A stretch of 64,000 bases of DNA. Origin: Heligmosomoides polygyrus polygyrus (taxonomy: Eukaryota; Nematoda; Chromadorea; Rhabditida; Heligmosomidae). Below the pieces are notes generated by a model. The model did not search any database and was not told the DNA's origin. It saw nothing but the letters and a program-made list of their open reading frames with translations. The translations under genes and the position numbers were made by a program. Location of the stretch: NCBI GenBank assembly GCA_947396885.1, contig OX377206.1, positions 89,959,960 to 90,023,959 of the forward strand, in the 5' to 3' direction. Positions within the stretch are counted from its first letter, which is position 1. Each line of letters starts with the position of its first letter. Positions 24,801 through 39,800 of this stretch are shown in pieces.

Positions 24801-27800
24801 TTCACCCGAATTTTTAACTTCTTCAGTACCTCTATTGTGAGCAAAGTTATCACCTTCCAAGCAGTGTATACATTTTTCTGAGACACTCTGTAGTAGAAGA
24901 TATAATATCGCTTCATGCTTCCACACCTGCGTACTACTCTGGCAATTTTTCGAATAAAAATAAGAGAAAAAATCCTATAGATACACCTCAACACCTTTTT
25001 CGTGGGTTTGGGGCTACTGATCTGTTAAATCATTTGTTTATAGAAGAGCGTTGAGCTAGGAACAAGTATAGGAGCCACTTATTGGCGTCCTATTGAATTC
25101 AAACACAATGGACGTGTTCCGCGCAGGAAGTCGTCGTTGACTAAGAACAATTACTTGACACGTTCAGACCTCACCGAAGACCACTTTACGCGTTGTCTGG
25201 AAGGCAGGCTTGCAAGGAGGAGTACCTTCTTCAGGCGGGCGGAATTCTGGAGAGAATTTGACTCTAATTGTTGATATCTACCAACACATGAGGAGTTTCT
25301 GAGGTTCTTGCGGAAGTTTCTTCAAGCGAATGCGAGAAAGCGATGCACCGGGATGCTGTTGCGAAACCCAGAGTTTGGTCGAGATGCTTTTTGAGGGCGC
25401 GTGTAGTGCAGTCGGAGGAGGCACCGACTATACGTGCACCCGATAACAGGTTCCTGGTTCGGATTTCCCGCCCAGGCCAACCAAGCCTTCCATCCCTCCG
25501 GGGTCGATTAATTGGTACCAAACTTGTCTGGGAAGATTAGAGCGCTGACTTGTTCATCGGCTGGCCACCGCAAGTCATTGTATTGCCAAATACGCATTCA
25601 AATGACCTCCACGACATCCCGTAGAAGTAGAATGCGTGGCGCATCCCAAAAGGAATTGAATAACGCCGTCCTTTATCCTTTATTCTTTACTTTTTTAGGG
25701 ACATCATTTACTGGCTCGGAAAACTCGATTGATATCCTAATCTGAACGAAAAATATGATGGCCACAATATCGAATATTTTTAGGCTATTGCCTTGAACAA
25801 AAATTCTTATTTTTTTAAGAGAAGAAAACCATCTACGCATCATTATCAGAGCTATTTTATGGACCGAAGCTCCACAATGGATGTTCCTTCGGAACATACA
25901 CAAAGGGCTCGTGTAGCGTAGTCGGAGGAGATGCCGGCTGTCGCATGCATTCAATACCAGGTTCTTGGTTCGGATTCCCGTCCAGGCCAACCAAGCCTTC
26001 CATTCCTCCTTGATCTGTGAGTTGGTACCAGATTTGCCTTGGAAGGATTAAGCGCTGAATTGTTCTGGTCGGCTGGCCACCGCAAGTCATTGTATGGCCC
26101 AATACCCATTCAAATCGTCTCCACGACACCCCGTAGAAGTGGAATGCGTGGCGCATCCTGAAAGGGATTGAGAAACTCCTCCTTTATCTTTCTTATCAAT
26201 CTCCTGTGACGTTATCGACGACACTTTTGCAACACGGTTTGTGAGTCTAAATTGAATAAACGATGAGGAACGGTGTTAATCAATCCAGTTTAGGATACGC
26301 CGTGCATTCTATTTGATCGACGCCGTGGGGCAATATGGATGCGCATGTGGCCCATGCAATGATATGTGGTGCCCAGCCGATGTACAAATCAATGTTTTAT
26401 CCTTTCAAGACAAGTCCGGCACGAATTCACCGACTTCATGGGCATATGGAAGGCTGGTTGGTCTGGGAGGGAAATGCGAATCAGGAACCTGTAATCGGGG
26501 GCACACGACAGTCTGCATTTCCTCCGACTGCGCTACTATGCGGCCAAAATTGAATAACGAGTCACTAATCCTAACACATAGCCATGAGGCTTCCTTGTTA
26601 ATGCCCACTCATACGTCAAATGCCGGCTTGGTTTTTGAAAAATAAGATGGATGGCTTGAAGTGATGGTTAGATTTGACGGCGGTGCGTGTGGTATAGGAG
26701 GGGGAGTCGCCGTCTTCTACGTACATTCTGGATCGATCCACCATTCGGGACTAGACAACTTCAGCCAAGACTTTCATCACATCGAGGTCAATGAATTGGC
26801 AACGAAGTGGTCTGCGAAGGTAAAAGCACCACTGAGTTGTTCATCGCAAGTCATTATATAGGCCAAATACACCCCCAAACTTCGCTGTAACCGACAGAAA
26901 CCGTATGCGTGGCGCATTCCAAACAGAAATAGAATAACGTCATTGATGGAGGGATATTGCTCTGCAGAAGTGGTAGAGCGTCAGGTAAAAGATGATGTCC
27001 TTCCTCCTAATTCTGGCTTATCCCGCTTTTAGATACATTGTTTTTTCTGCACTGACTAAATCTTCAAACAAATTCAGTCACCTGGGCGCGTAGTAGCGTA
27101 GTCGGAGGAGGCGCCGTCTGTCGCGTGCACTCCGATTCGAGGTTCATGGCTTGGTTACAGTAGATCATGCCTTATGAATTCCAAAAACGAAGAGAAGAAT
27201 CTTCCAGTTTCTATTCTTTAAACTTTTTCCTTTTGATTCATTGGCGGTGCATTCGGTAGTCGTGCCGGGCCCAAGTGTAGTGTTGATCTGATCGGTCACG
27301 TCCTTTGAAATTTTGCCAAGTTTTTGCTCGTAGAGATAAATACCTCGTAGCTGGTGTTGATACATTTTATTCAAAATTTGCCCACATGCTCGCTCGCACG
27401 TCCCTTGGAAGCTTCATAAATCTTCTATCCGATTTTGCAGACATCCCTAGAATTCTCCAGTGTCCTCTAATTTAGACTAAAATTATGCACCAACCTAATA
27501 TTAGGGAACGACTCTCCTCAAACAGTACTCGATGCGAGACGTAAGGCCTGGTTTATACTTGCGCCGTCACGCGGCGCGACGCAATGCTCGCGATCGATAT
27601 CGATTTTCCGCGCCGCTCGGTCGATATCTATTCGGACTATGGTGCCGTGCCGCGCAGCGGCGCAACTATAAACTAGAGCTAGCAGACTCTTTCGACTGTT
27701 GCTGACCGCTTTTGAAGGAAAAGGGGACTCGCAGCCGTTTTATCACGGTCTTTCCGTAGGAGTGGCAAGAGTGTTCCAGCTGATTTCCACAAGTAGGCCA

Positions 27801-30800
27801 ATGACGTCTACACCACTGAAGATCGCTGAGCACAAGTCTGAGAGCACTCGAGCGGATGTGCTCTAGCGGAGGAGCGGCAGAGCATCGATCTCTGCTAAAC
27901 ACCGCATTAATGGGGGACATGAATAATGCGATTTCTCAAACAAAGATCGTTCCATCAATAATTCAGAATGCCATTCCCGTTGAAACCTCTGCAGTCCTTG
28001 CAGTAGTAAATGATTCCTTTCTATTATGGTGTCCAGAAAGTATCCATAGAAATACGACAATTTTTTCAAAATAACGCAATTTTTATCGACATTTTATTAA
28101 TCAACCAAATAATTTTCATCAACATCGACTATCCTCCGCCAACGTTCCACAAGACTTCGAATTGCTTTGGCATAGAAATCCGTCGACTTGGAGGCGAAAA
28201 AAAATCTCGGACCTCACTTTCGAGGTGGTCACGACCTCCATAACACTTTCCTTTCGGATGGTGCTGAAGTGATCGAAAAAGGTGATATCACTTGGGGCCA
28301 AATCTGGGCTGTACGGTGGGGCTGTACGGCGGCAGAACTTCTATCCGAGTGCCAGAATTTTCTGAGAAGTCGTCTTCGCGATGTGTGGGCGCGCGTCATC
28401 GTGCAGCACTTGCGCATCTTGTCGGCCATTCTCTGCAGTTGGGTAGAGTGGACCTCGGCAGTGACAGTCGTGCTGCCAGGCGACGGCTTGAAATGGTAGA
28501 TCCCATAAACTCCCCACCAGACGCTCAGCATGACTTTCCTCGCATGAATTTCACCTTTTACGAAAGACTTTCGGTACTTTTCGGTACTTCATCGCGTTCG
28601 CACCATGCACGTTTACGAGCGTGGTTGACGTAGAGGGCCCATTTTTCATCTCCTGCGACGACGACGATGCCCATACAGTTGAAGGTGCCACTTCGGGAGA
28701 GCAGCTGAGTGCATATGTCCAGACATCTTCGCCGGTTGTCGTCGGTAAGTTCGTGTGGGAGCCACTGACCGAGCTTTTTAACCATTCCAAGAGATCGCAC
28801 TCCATTGTCCACGGCGGATCGGGAACAGCCAAGAGCAGCAGCAAAACAACGCACACCTTCATATGGATGCTACTCCGCCAGTTTCCTCAGTTCATCCAAA
28901 ATATCGTTGTCGGTCGACCACAGCGAGGCTCATCTTCGAGACTCCTGTTCCCGCTTCTGGAGCGTTCAAACCAGCCGTACACACACCGTTCAGAAGGAGC
29001 TTCAGAGCCGAATACGACACAAGTTTCGATAGCCTTCTGCAGCGGAGTGCCCAGATTCAAACTCGTAAAGGATTGCGTGTCTAATATGGGTAGACAGTCC
29101 GTCCATCGTACAGTGAAATAGGCAAGGAAGACGGAGCTGGATATGTTATACAGATACAACAGGATGGTGTCCTTACATAGCACTTATGTTGAAATCTTCA
29201 GAACATTCTAGAAAAATCTGGAGTATTGAGAAATTTTCTGCAGATTTTTTCTGGATACCCTAATATAAAGGACAAAGGATAACGGTCGGAGTCAGCAATT
29301 CCGTTCTCCGGATGCGCCACGGATTCTGTTTCGAAAAGATTTCGTCTAGGCGATTTGAATGTGTTCTGTACCTATACCAGTACTCTTTTAACCCTTTTAC
29401 GACACGCTCCATTTTCAAGTGACTGCTGCGTGGGACAGCGCGTATTTCTCCCACGAGCCGATAATTTGTATTATTTTATATAGATAGACAACCTTGGTTT
29501 GTTGCAAGCATTTATGATCTAAAATTGATTTCTGTGATCATGAGAAAGACCACTAACAACAAATTAATATATGCAAAAGTATTGGCAGTACGCGGACTCG
29601 AACTCAAACGGTCGCTCGTGTGCTCCTATGAGGCGGCACTTCTACCGAATGCCCCACCGAGCTACACTTCATGTGGTGTCATATGGGTTGATGATTGTTG
29701 CGTAGACGTTTTTTTTTCGCCTTTTTCAGGTCTTTAAAAAAGCGTTCAGCAAAAACCAACCGTATGGACTCCGCTCACACGGCCTTACATCTTATCAAAA
29801 GGCTGCGAAAAACGATACTCACTCGCAGCCACACGTGCGGTCGCGCTGCAGCAGAGTACCTCTAATTATGGCAGCATGCGTACGAGTTGCACGGTGCGCT
29901 CAGCGTGCTACACTGCGAAAGCATGTCTCGAGCTACCGCCTGAACCGTTTCGCCTAGGCCAGAGAACGAAAGCAATAGATTTCGACACGATTCTTGTGGA
30001 ACGGGGTATGTCTCTTTATGCTAAGAAGTAAGAGCCTCCTGAGGGCTCAAGAGTGGTTGAGGCCTAAACTACATGTGATACCTAAACAGGTGCAAAATCC
30101 TTTTTGAGAGAAAAGAAGAGTCTCGCTTGTCAACAGGGAGTCCAATTTTTGTGCGAAAAGGTTTTATAGGCTGCCTACTTCACCACATTGTCTACTAATG
30201 TTCGAGTGCTTTTACCGTCATCAGATTCATTTTATTTCCATACTATACAAATGACCTTTCATGGGCCTTTTGTGTTTCCAACGTTCCAAAATCCTTCACA
30301 GATTGTATTCAGTTTGCTATTTGGACCTGTAGGCTTAATCCCGTCAGTTTATCATCAGGAATCGCTAAATCGCTGTCAGGCTTAGAGCTATTGAGTAATA
30401 GTTTTGGATAAATATGCCATGCAATTTGGGACACTGAGCCACTGAGAAAAAAGAGAGAGTGTCAATAGATTGTCATGAATCAGCAAACGTTTTGAAGCTT
30501 TCACAGAAAACATCATCATATTCAATTTTTATAGGCTCCCTAGTTTATTATGTATTCGGCTTCTGATTGCACAATATGCCTTGCTAAATGTATATATGTA
30601 TCCTCTCGAAACACTCAAAACCTACTGGATGTACTAATCAAATGAATCACCTAATCTAAGAGTTGAACATTTTCCTATTTTTAACACACAACTTTGAACT
30701 TGAAAACAGAGGTTCGTCCCTCTAGAACTCCTTATCCAGTTACTACGATTTCTTTTATCTTTGCATCTTCCTCTTCGTTTAATTTCCACCAGGTTCCCCT

Positions 30801-33800
30801 CCTTTACTTATATCACGTGGCTTAATGCCACACGATTAATGAACCCTATTACCTCTCACATTATACTACTTCTCAAGTCGAAGTTTAGCCGTTCCACCGT
30901 TTTATACCCACGCTTTCCCACAAGTTTATCTATCTGCACACATACCAGCGCTTCAGCTGGCCCAGCCTAGGAGCGTTAGCGGAAAACTCGTCCTATCCGC
31001 AGACGGAGCAGCGAGGAACCGCCCGGGCGACGCATGCGCGCGCTACCGCACGCGTCAAAATGAGTATCGCTGCCGCCCACTTATCAAAATAGCATCGCAA
31101 TGCCCACCTTGAGTTGGGAACCTTTCATTCTCGGTGATTAATATTGTGCTATTAAATGTTTGATAACTTCCCATGAACTATTTTCATGATGGTGTCCGAT
31201 GACATCGTCGGACAATGTCGTGAAAGGGATAAGCGTGATGTGTGAGATCTTACGTAGAATTTTTTGTCTATTGAACAAAAGTGCAATGCCCTCTCCTTAC
31301 ACGCATTTGAAGGGACCTGCAGAAATCTGCGTTGTAACCGGAGTGGTGTTCTAACCGGAGCCGACACTTTTACACCCTTTATGCACACATTTATCAAAAA
31401 TCACGTAGAATGACTAAATAGCAATAAAGTGAGCGATCATGGAGGTGGTGTGAAGCCGTTGCAACTATGTTATTAATGCCGCCCTTGTATCATTTGCGCA
31501 AGATTGATAAATACAAGGTGGCTCCTAATTATTTGCGCGAAATTCAAACCGCCGCTACTGTATTTTTGAAAATGGCGGGAGATCAATTATTAGGATTTTT
31601 CTAGAAGGGGGGAAGTATGTACAAAAACCAAGCAAGGTGATACACTCAATACCCTCGACAATGAAGGCTTCACCTCATCTTTCCATCATCGCTCATCTCG
31701 CCGATAAAGGATATTCTGCAACAGAGATCGCTCGGCGACTTCAGATTTCTGCCAGAACAGTCCAGCACATTGTGAAACAGTACAGAGAGGAAGGAACTGT
31801 CGAACCGAGTAAGAGATCTAGCAGACCACGTACTGTGAACACTCTCCGCCTTCGAAAGGTCATCAAAAAGAGAATCGACCGGAACAATGGAGTTAGCATG
31901 AATCGGATGGCCGTAGACCTAGGGGTTTCCCGCAGAACATACAGAAGATCGTCAAACAGGATCTTGGGCTTCGCAGTTATCGTCTTGATTGCGGTCAAGC
32001 CCTTACGGAAGCTGCCGTGCAGATTAGATTGGAAAAATCCAAGTTGTTGCTAAAGGAGATCCAGCAGGGCCGCTTATCAAACGTCATCTGGACGGACGAG
32101 AAGAGGTATGGGCTGGCATCACCCTGGACAAGAAGACACCTCTGGTTTTCGTCTACCGTTCAGTGAAAATCAACGTTGAAGTCTACCAAGAAAAGATCCT
32201 GTGCGATGTTCTTCTCGTCTGGGTTGCTGGAAATTTTGTCAGTGGTCAATGCGTGCTCCAACAGGACTGGGCACCTGCTCATTCTGCGAGATCCACACTG
32301 GCTTCTGCGCGAGTCACTACCCTGGCTACTGGACGAAGGACTTCTGGCCACCTAACTCACCTGATCTGAATCCGATGGATTTCGATGTGTGGGGCTGCTT
32401 GCAGCAGGTCTCCTCGAAAAGTCACCAAAGTTTGAACGCTCTCAAAGCTTCGCTTCAGAAGGCGTGGGACGATATCGACGTCACCTTCCTGCGGCCCACA
32501 GTGATGTCGATGGAGAAGAGACTGATGGCCTGTATTGCTGCAAAAGGAGCTCGTTTCGAACATCGAATGATTGTTAGGCATTGCTCTATATAGAAGTTGT
32601 ATCAGATTGTATAGCTGTTGTTTTTTGTTGAAGTTATTAGTAACAAACTACGCGCAAATAGTTAGGAGCCACCCTGTATATGTTGTGATGCATGTTGCAT
32701 TTCTTTAAATATTGAAATGGACTGCCCCCCCCCCTCCCCGATTGAGATTGCACCTAGCACTTCTTTGACTAGGGCTATTGCTGTGTCCTCGCTTTGTCTA
32801 CTTTCTTTGGTTCCTTCCGGGCTAAGCTCACAGAGCCGCTGGTACGTGGAGATTACGCACACCCCTCAACATTACCCAATCACAGAAAAGTGGCTGTTAG
32901 TTCAGCACAGAATGTACCTCTTCTTTAGAAATAGGGGGTGTCCTAAAAATGTGAGCACTGTTTGAAAGATGATAACTTTGCTGCCAGTAAGCACATTGGA
33001 GAAGCGTAGAGTTCATATGAAAGCGCAAGAAAATATAAGTTTTCCAAAATAGCGGTAGGGTCTGCGCCACGTACTCGTCTGAATTCTTTCATTCTACACT
33101 CGATTGATTGTGTTTCGCATGAATACTCGTCATGATTTCTCCATGAGCTAACACCTATTGATTGATTTGGGTTTCTTTCAAAATTCAAAAATACGAATAC
33201 AACTGATAGTTGCGGCAAACTTTTTAAGTGTGGCGCGATCTGATCTTTTAATATGCTGTATTTATTTATTTTTGTTTTATTTTTATTAAAGGCATAGACA
33301 GACACAGATAACTGTCTAGCATGTAAAGTGTAAAAAAAAACATCACACATTAACCACTCGAATAGAAGCCAAGTAAACAACAAACCACAGGGATCATTTC
33401 TTGACTGTTTGATATTCAATCTTTGACAAACATTCTACAGGCTTGAGCAGAGAGCCTCTCTAATTCGTCATACTAGCAGGTTGAATTCCTTGAGCATACA
33501 ATAGGTTAAGACATCTGATCTGATTCGCGATTTAGCAACTGAGATTCGAACTTTCAACTTCACTCTCACGGATCTTGTCAGCATCCCGTCAAAGAATTTA
33601 GTTGTGTCAATGGAAACCTTATTTGCAACAAATACATTTGTTTTGCATAAAAACAATCCTACTATATAAAAAAAGTAAGCGGTCGTGTCTGTCCTTCCGT
33701 CTGTCCTTCCGTCTGTCCATCTGGCCTTTCGTAAGCGTCGAGTGGTAGCCATCCGGGTTGAGGCGAGGTGTCACCTACGTCGTGTTGAGAGGGTTCAGAA

Positions 33801-36800
33801 GACGTGTCGCCGATGTCACGCAAAGGGCGCCCGAGTTCCGAACATGTGTCATCGAAAAAGTGAAAGCAAGCGTCCGAGTTCAGAAGAGGTGTCACCGACT
33901 CGTTCAACAGGCGTTTGGTTTCAGAGAACATGTCACCAATGTCGCGCAAAGGAGATCTGGGTTTAGAGGAGGTGTCACCAATGTCGCGAAAGTCCTGTCC
34001 GGATTCAGACGACGCGTTTTGTATAACATGACAAAATCAGCGATTTTTCTTCTGTTCTTCAGCGAAGAAAGACGAAATAGTAAAGCCTGTTGAGTACCGT
34101 TTGGAATAGAACTAAAATCTACTGAGAAGCATCCCATAATAAGATTCCTAGTGAAGCTATTTAACTATATGCTTGCTTCTTTTGCTGTGCTTTGAGACAA
34201 ATTTTAATTTCTTATTTTTCTCTAAAATTGAAAATATTATAGATTTATTGCACTTATTGAGACAGGTAAATTAAAAATTTGAAGAAAGCTATAATAGATT
34301 TTTCCTGGGCAAAAAATATTCCAACTATCTCATTGAGTCTGTGGTTTAACCTTCTTGAAGGTCATTTCGATCCGGAACAGTTCGGTTTGATTTCAAGAGT
34401 CTCTAGCTAGCTAGCTTAGAATAGTGTCGAACTTGATTTGAAAAGTGTCTAATTCGGCGTGAAAATGGTATAAATAAATCAATAAATAAATAAATGGGTG
34501 GTCAACAACTGATTTCAGCTTGAAGTGAGTTTTACAGGCGAAGGTGCGTGCGTTGACACCATTCTTCCTATAGTGCCTATAATCTTCCATGAGACACACA
34601 ATGGCTATCGGTCATTCGGTCTGCGATATTGCCACCGTAGAGGGAGACAAATTGTGGGAAGAAATGATAGGCGATCAGTCTCGTCGGGGCATCGCGATAA
34701 CTATTCGCACGTCCACGTCGCCGCAACAAGAAGATCAGAGCACGAACGTACGCACGTGCGCCGCGACGGGGTCGTCATCACCCGACGACTTCATCTGGTC
34801 GTCTTCTTCTCCACGTCCTCCTCTTGAAGGCTAAAGAAACCTTCTATTTTCGAAGGGCTCTAGGCGCGGGCATGTGAAGGATGAACGACAAAGGACAACG
34901 TTCACCCCCTCTCGTTTTTTCGTCGGTGCATCGCATACGCAATTCTTATTTATAAATGCCCTTGCGAATCAAACTAAATCAAGAAAGCACACCACATTTT
35001 GATCGGTTAATGTATAATGAAGCAAAGTAAGAGAACCGTTCTAGGAAAAACTTAACGTTTTCTTCTAACACCGCCTGAAGCTGTCTTGTGGCAACTAAGC
35101 GTCGGACATCATTGTCCGACAATGCCATAAAAGGGTTAACCATTTCTTTTGCGGGGCTTACCATAAGGATAAGGGTAAAGTATGGTATTACTCAATCCCT
35201 TTTTTGGGATGCGCCACGCTTTCTACTTCTACGCGATGTCGTGGAGGCGATTTGAATGCTTTTTTGGCCATACAATGACTTGCGATGGTCAGCCGATGAA
35301 CAAATCAGCGTTTTATCCTTCCCAGACAAGTCTGGTACCAATTCACCGAGCCTGGAGGGATGGAAGGTTTGGTTGACCTGGGCGGGAAATCCGAACCAGG
35401 AACCTGGTATCGGGTGCACGCGACAGCCGGCACACCCCCCCCCCCCCCCCGACTGCGCTACACGCGCTCAGGGGCTGTAACGGAATATTGGTTGTCATTA
35501 TTTGGGATGAACTTTTATAGAGGTTTGGTTATCGCAGAAATTATTTATTTTTTACTTTTTCGGTTTATCAGTGTTAATGTTTATATTTATTTGAGCCAAT
35601 GAAAACAAAGTCAACAAGCTAAAAACATAGTGAAGGTCTCCTTGAAGAGTCTCCAAAGTTTGACCGCTCTCAAAGCTTCACTTCAGAAGGCGTGGGACGA
35701 TATCGACGTCACCTTCCTGCCGTCACAGTGATGTCGGTGGAGAAGAGACTGAAGGCCTGTATTGCTGCAAAAGGAGCTCATTTCGAACATATTCTCGAGT
35801 GAATGATTGCTAGGCATACTCTATATTGAAGTTGTATCAGATTATATAACTGTTGTTTTTTGTTGTTGAGGTTATTAGTAATAAACTACGCGCAAATAAT
35901 TAGGAGCCACCCTGTATGTGTTAGATAAAATGAAAAGCAGATGTAAAATAGGCGTAATTAACAGAAAAAACGGAGTAATCTGAAGCTACAGCTTGCACTA
36001 CTGGTATCAAATCTCTGCGTCGGAATATTGAATAAGCCTGTGCAAGCATCTCAACATCCACGTCATGGATTTCAGGAGCCTTATATGTAGGATTTGATGG
36101 AGGGGATGATTCTGGCTTCATTTCAGCTTCGGAAGCGTGATATCGTTCGTCGGATGCGCTGGCAATCTACTGCTGTTGTTTGTCTTCTTGACGAAGAGCT
36201 CCAGCAATCCGTTCCAGACGTTCCTCGCATTTCTGGACTTTATGCTCTGCTTTCTATTCATCACGTGTTTCGGAGCGCTTTCTCTCTCCGTCACCCTCAG
36301 AATAGGTCCGTATGAATCGGTTTTTCTCTGTCTTCAAGTACTAGGACAACTTTACAAATTTGTTTTTTTTTCAGAATGGCTCTACACAGCGGTGAAAACG
36401 AGCAACGTTCACATGCTCATCGCAAGCAGAATGGTTCAGCTATGCATTCCGTATATTCTAATAGCCAACACTGCTTATCGACTCGCCTCTGTGACAGAAC
36501 GTCCTCATCGGCTAAAACAGTTAGTAATTTTGTACTCTTCTCTTCGATCAGTGGGGTAACGTCATAAATGACGTAGAGGTTCGTGCTAAAAAAAAAGTTA
36601 GCCAGCACGAACCTTACGCTCCTGGAAATGGACACAACATATCCTCACAAGAGCAGTGCATGCTCACATCTGGGAGAAGAGATTTGGGATCTATCCTAAT
36701 TGGAGGGAGATATATAGTGACTTGGGCGCGTGTAGCGCAGTCGGAAGAGGTGCCGGCTGTCGCGTGCACCCGATACCAGGTTCCTGGTTCGAATTTCCCG

Positions 36801-39800
36801 CCCATGCCAACCAAGCCTTCCATCCTTCCGGGGTCGGTGAATTGGTAGCAGACTTGTCTGGGAAGGGTAGAGCACTGACGTGTTCATCGGCTGGCCACCG
36901 CAAGTCATTGTATGGCCAAATACGCATTCATGTCGCCTTCACGACATCCCGTAGAAGTAGAATGTGTGGAGCATCCTAAAAGGGATTGAGTAACGCTGTC
37001 CTTTATCCTTTTATCCTTTATATAGTGACTTGCCTCTACGTTCCCTCCCTTGAGTTTCCTTGCTTGTTCGTCATGTGGGCAATATACCAAGCGGCTGAAA
37101 AGTTCGGGCAGTTATTCAAAGTATTTCAATAGAACGAAATAACTACCTAAACGAATAACAATAACAAACAATTAAAATAAATCAATAACAGCAACTTTAT
37201 TAGATCATTATTAGAAGAAAGATCTACAACGAGTGCTCAAAATGGCCTCTCTTTCGGTTTCAACGCTTACTCGCAGTCGCTTTCGGAAGTCGCTGACGAT
37301 GGTCGCTTACTGATCTGCTGTAGTCTCGTCCCAGGATCGCATCAACGCCGCTCTCATCTGCTCTGCAGTGGCGTGTCTTGCAGTAGAGATCTTCTGCTCC
37401 ATGACTGACCATACCAAATAATCCATCGGGTGGAGATCATGTCAGATGTCCTTGCTCAGGAAGCGTGGGAAGAGCTCCTCGCAAACGGCAATCGTGAAAA
37501 CGCCGCAATGCGCAGGTGCCCAGTCCTGCTGAAGAGAGAATCCAGTTTCGGATAAAAAGGATAAAGGACGGTGTTACTCAACCCCTTCTGGGATGCGCCA
37601 CGCATTCTACTTCTACGGGATGTCTGGAGGCGATTTGAATGCGTATTTGGCCGTGCAATGACTTGCGGTGGCCAGCCAATGAACAAGCCAGCGCTTTATC
37701 CTTCCCAGACAAGTCTGGTACCAATTCACCGACCCTGGAGGGATGGAAGGCTTGGTTGGCCTGGACGGGAAATCCAAACCAGGAACCTGGTGTCGGGTGC
37801 AGGCCACAGCCGGCGCCTCCTCCGATTGCGCTACACGCGCCTATGCTGAAATACTTTGAGAAATTGCCCGAACTTTCAACCACCCTGTTGAAAGTTTGGG
37901 CAATTTCCACACATTCAATGGGCTCCCTCGATTATATCTTCGAATTGAGTACATGGCGTAATCTGAAGGAATTTAATAGTAGTTTCTTTCATCTCAATTT
38001 CTTCTTCAAGTTTTGCGTCCTTTGACGGACCTATCTAAGTCGTCATCAGATGGAAAGTAACATCACTTCATATTCTTGTTGTCACATCTCCTAATTTAGT
38101 GGGGAATTATTGACGAAGGCCTCAGGAAAACTCGTTACACTTACATAGTTGCAGCAGTTCAATGTTCTTGTTTTTTCACCTTCCGAAAGCTGAATTCTTA
38201 TCTTTCAGAGGTCGAAATCTACAAGTTACCGTGCTCATCATTGCTGCAATCGTAGTGTCCTTACGGCTACCTGGCTACTTCTTCATCGAAGTCGTCAAAC
38301 TTCCAAACTGTGATTTTTTCGAGAGTCGCATTCTATCAGTGAAAGACAGGGATCCAGAGCTGACCAGAATGTACAGAATTAGCGACGTCTTCATACAAGT
38401 ACGTTATGTTCATCAGCGTTTACGTCGTGGTGCGTTTAGAGTGCAGTCAGTATTCCGTCTAATTTCAGTTTCTACATCTCTTCGTCTCTTTCTTGATTCT
38501 TTGCGTGTTGAACTGTGTTGTCGTGCTGAAGCTGCGCACTTCTCATCAACGAGCCAGAAGGCAGTCCACGTGTCCGACAATATTCCACGCGGTTAGTTCG
38601 CATAATGACGGCCGAAATGGAGCCAAGCACGATCTCCGTTCTACATTGTTGAAAGAGATACCTGAACAGCCTTCGAATCTCATTAATGCCAGCACTCCGC
38701 GGCGAAAACACTTGTCGAATCAGCAGCGGGTACTGGAACAGCCTCAAAACAACTCCCAGTTTCCGTTTGCGAGTAAGGCATTGATGCTGGAGGAGAAGTT
38801 TATTCAGAAGACCACCCAATGAAATGTTTCAAATTGTCATCATATTTGGTATCCAATTTTAAATAGGGATAAGCATAAAGGACAGCGTTATTCAAACCCT
38901 TCTTGGGATTCGCTACACATTGTACTTCTACGGGATGTCGTGGAATTGAATTTGAATGCGTATTTGCCCATACAATGACTTGCGGTGGCCAGCCGATGAA
39001 CAAGTCAGCGCTGTATCCTTCTTGGGCAAGTCTTGTAGGAATTCAGCTACCCAGGAGGGATGAAAGGTATGGCTAGCCTGGGCGGGAAATCCTATCCGGG
39101 AACCTGTTATCGGTTGCGCGCGACAGCCGGGACCGCCTTCGACTGCGCCACACGCACGAAATTTTATTAAACCATTTCAGTTTTAATTCATTATATAGTT
39201 TCGTTATGTCTTTATTTTTATTCGTTTTTATATTTATTTATTTTATTATATTTTTTACTTTATTACACAGTCATTTAGTTTTTCAATTTTATTATCCAGG
39301 AGTATGTAAAATTTCGATCAGAAACTTGAAATACTCCCGTAAAATACTCCTCGGAGCCCACGGTAGCGCAGTTCGGGAATGCGCCAGCTGTCGCGTGCGC
39401 CCGAGGTTCCTGGTTCAGATTTCCAACCCAGGCCAACCAAGGTTTCCATCCATCCCTCCGGAGTCGATGCATTAGTACCAGCCTTATCTGAGAAGGATAA
39501 AACTAGTCCATTGTTACCACCGCAAGTCATTGCATAGGCCTTATACGAGTTCGAAGTGCCTCCACGACATCCCCCTGAAGTAGAATTCGTAGCGCATGCA
39601 AAGTTTGGATTGATTAACGGCATCCTTTATCCTCATCCCGAATAATATTTTTGATCCTGTGCAGATGCACGCATCAAGAGTAGATTTCAAACTCGTATCT
39701 CAATCAAAACCGAACCTGGAGCATTCCTTTCCTCTATGGTCAGTTGGTGAGTAGGTGACAGATCTCTTAAAGTAGACCTGGAACAATCATTCTTTTCGGA

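Larger units (their letters stand above)
23204..24892. mobile_element. Composite nested fold-back element, copy 1 (outer)
   Basis: Outer arms: 23204-23400 begins ACAGGGTGTGTCAAAAAATG and is inverted at 24293-24892, which ends ..CAGTGTATACATTTTTCTGA plus GACACTCTG. Between them sits a second fold-back element (23404-24292). A SINE (24465-24760) lies in the right outer arm and a MITE in the inner element. The same outer-plus-inner order recurs at 62721-64000. Confidence 0.75.
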
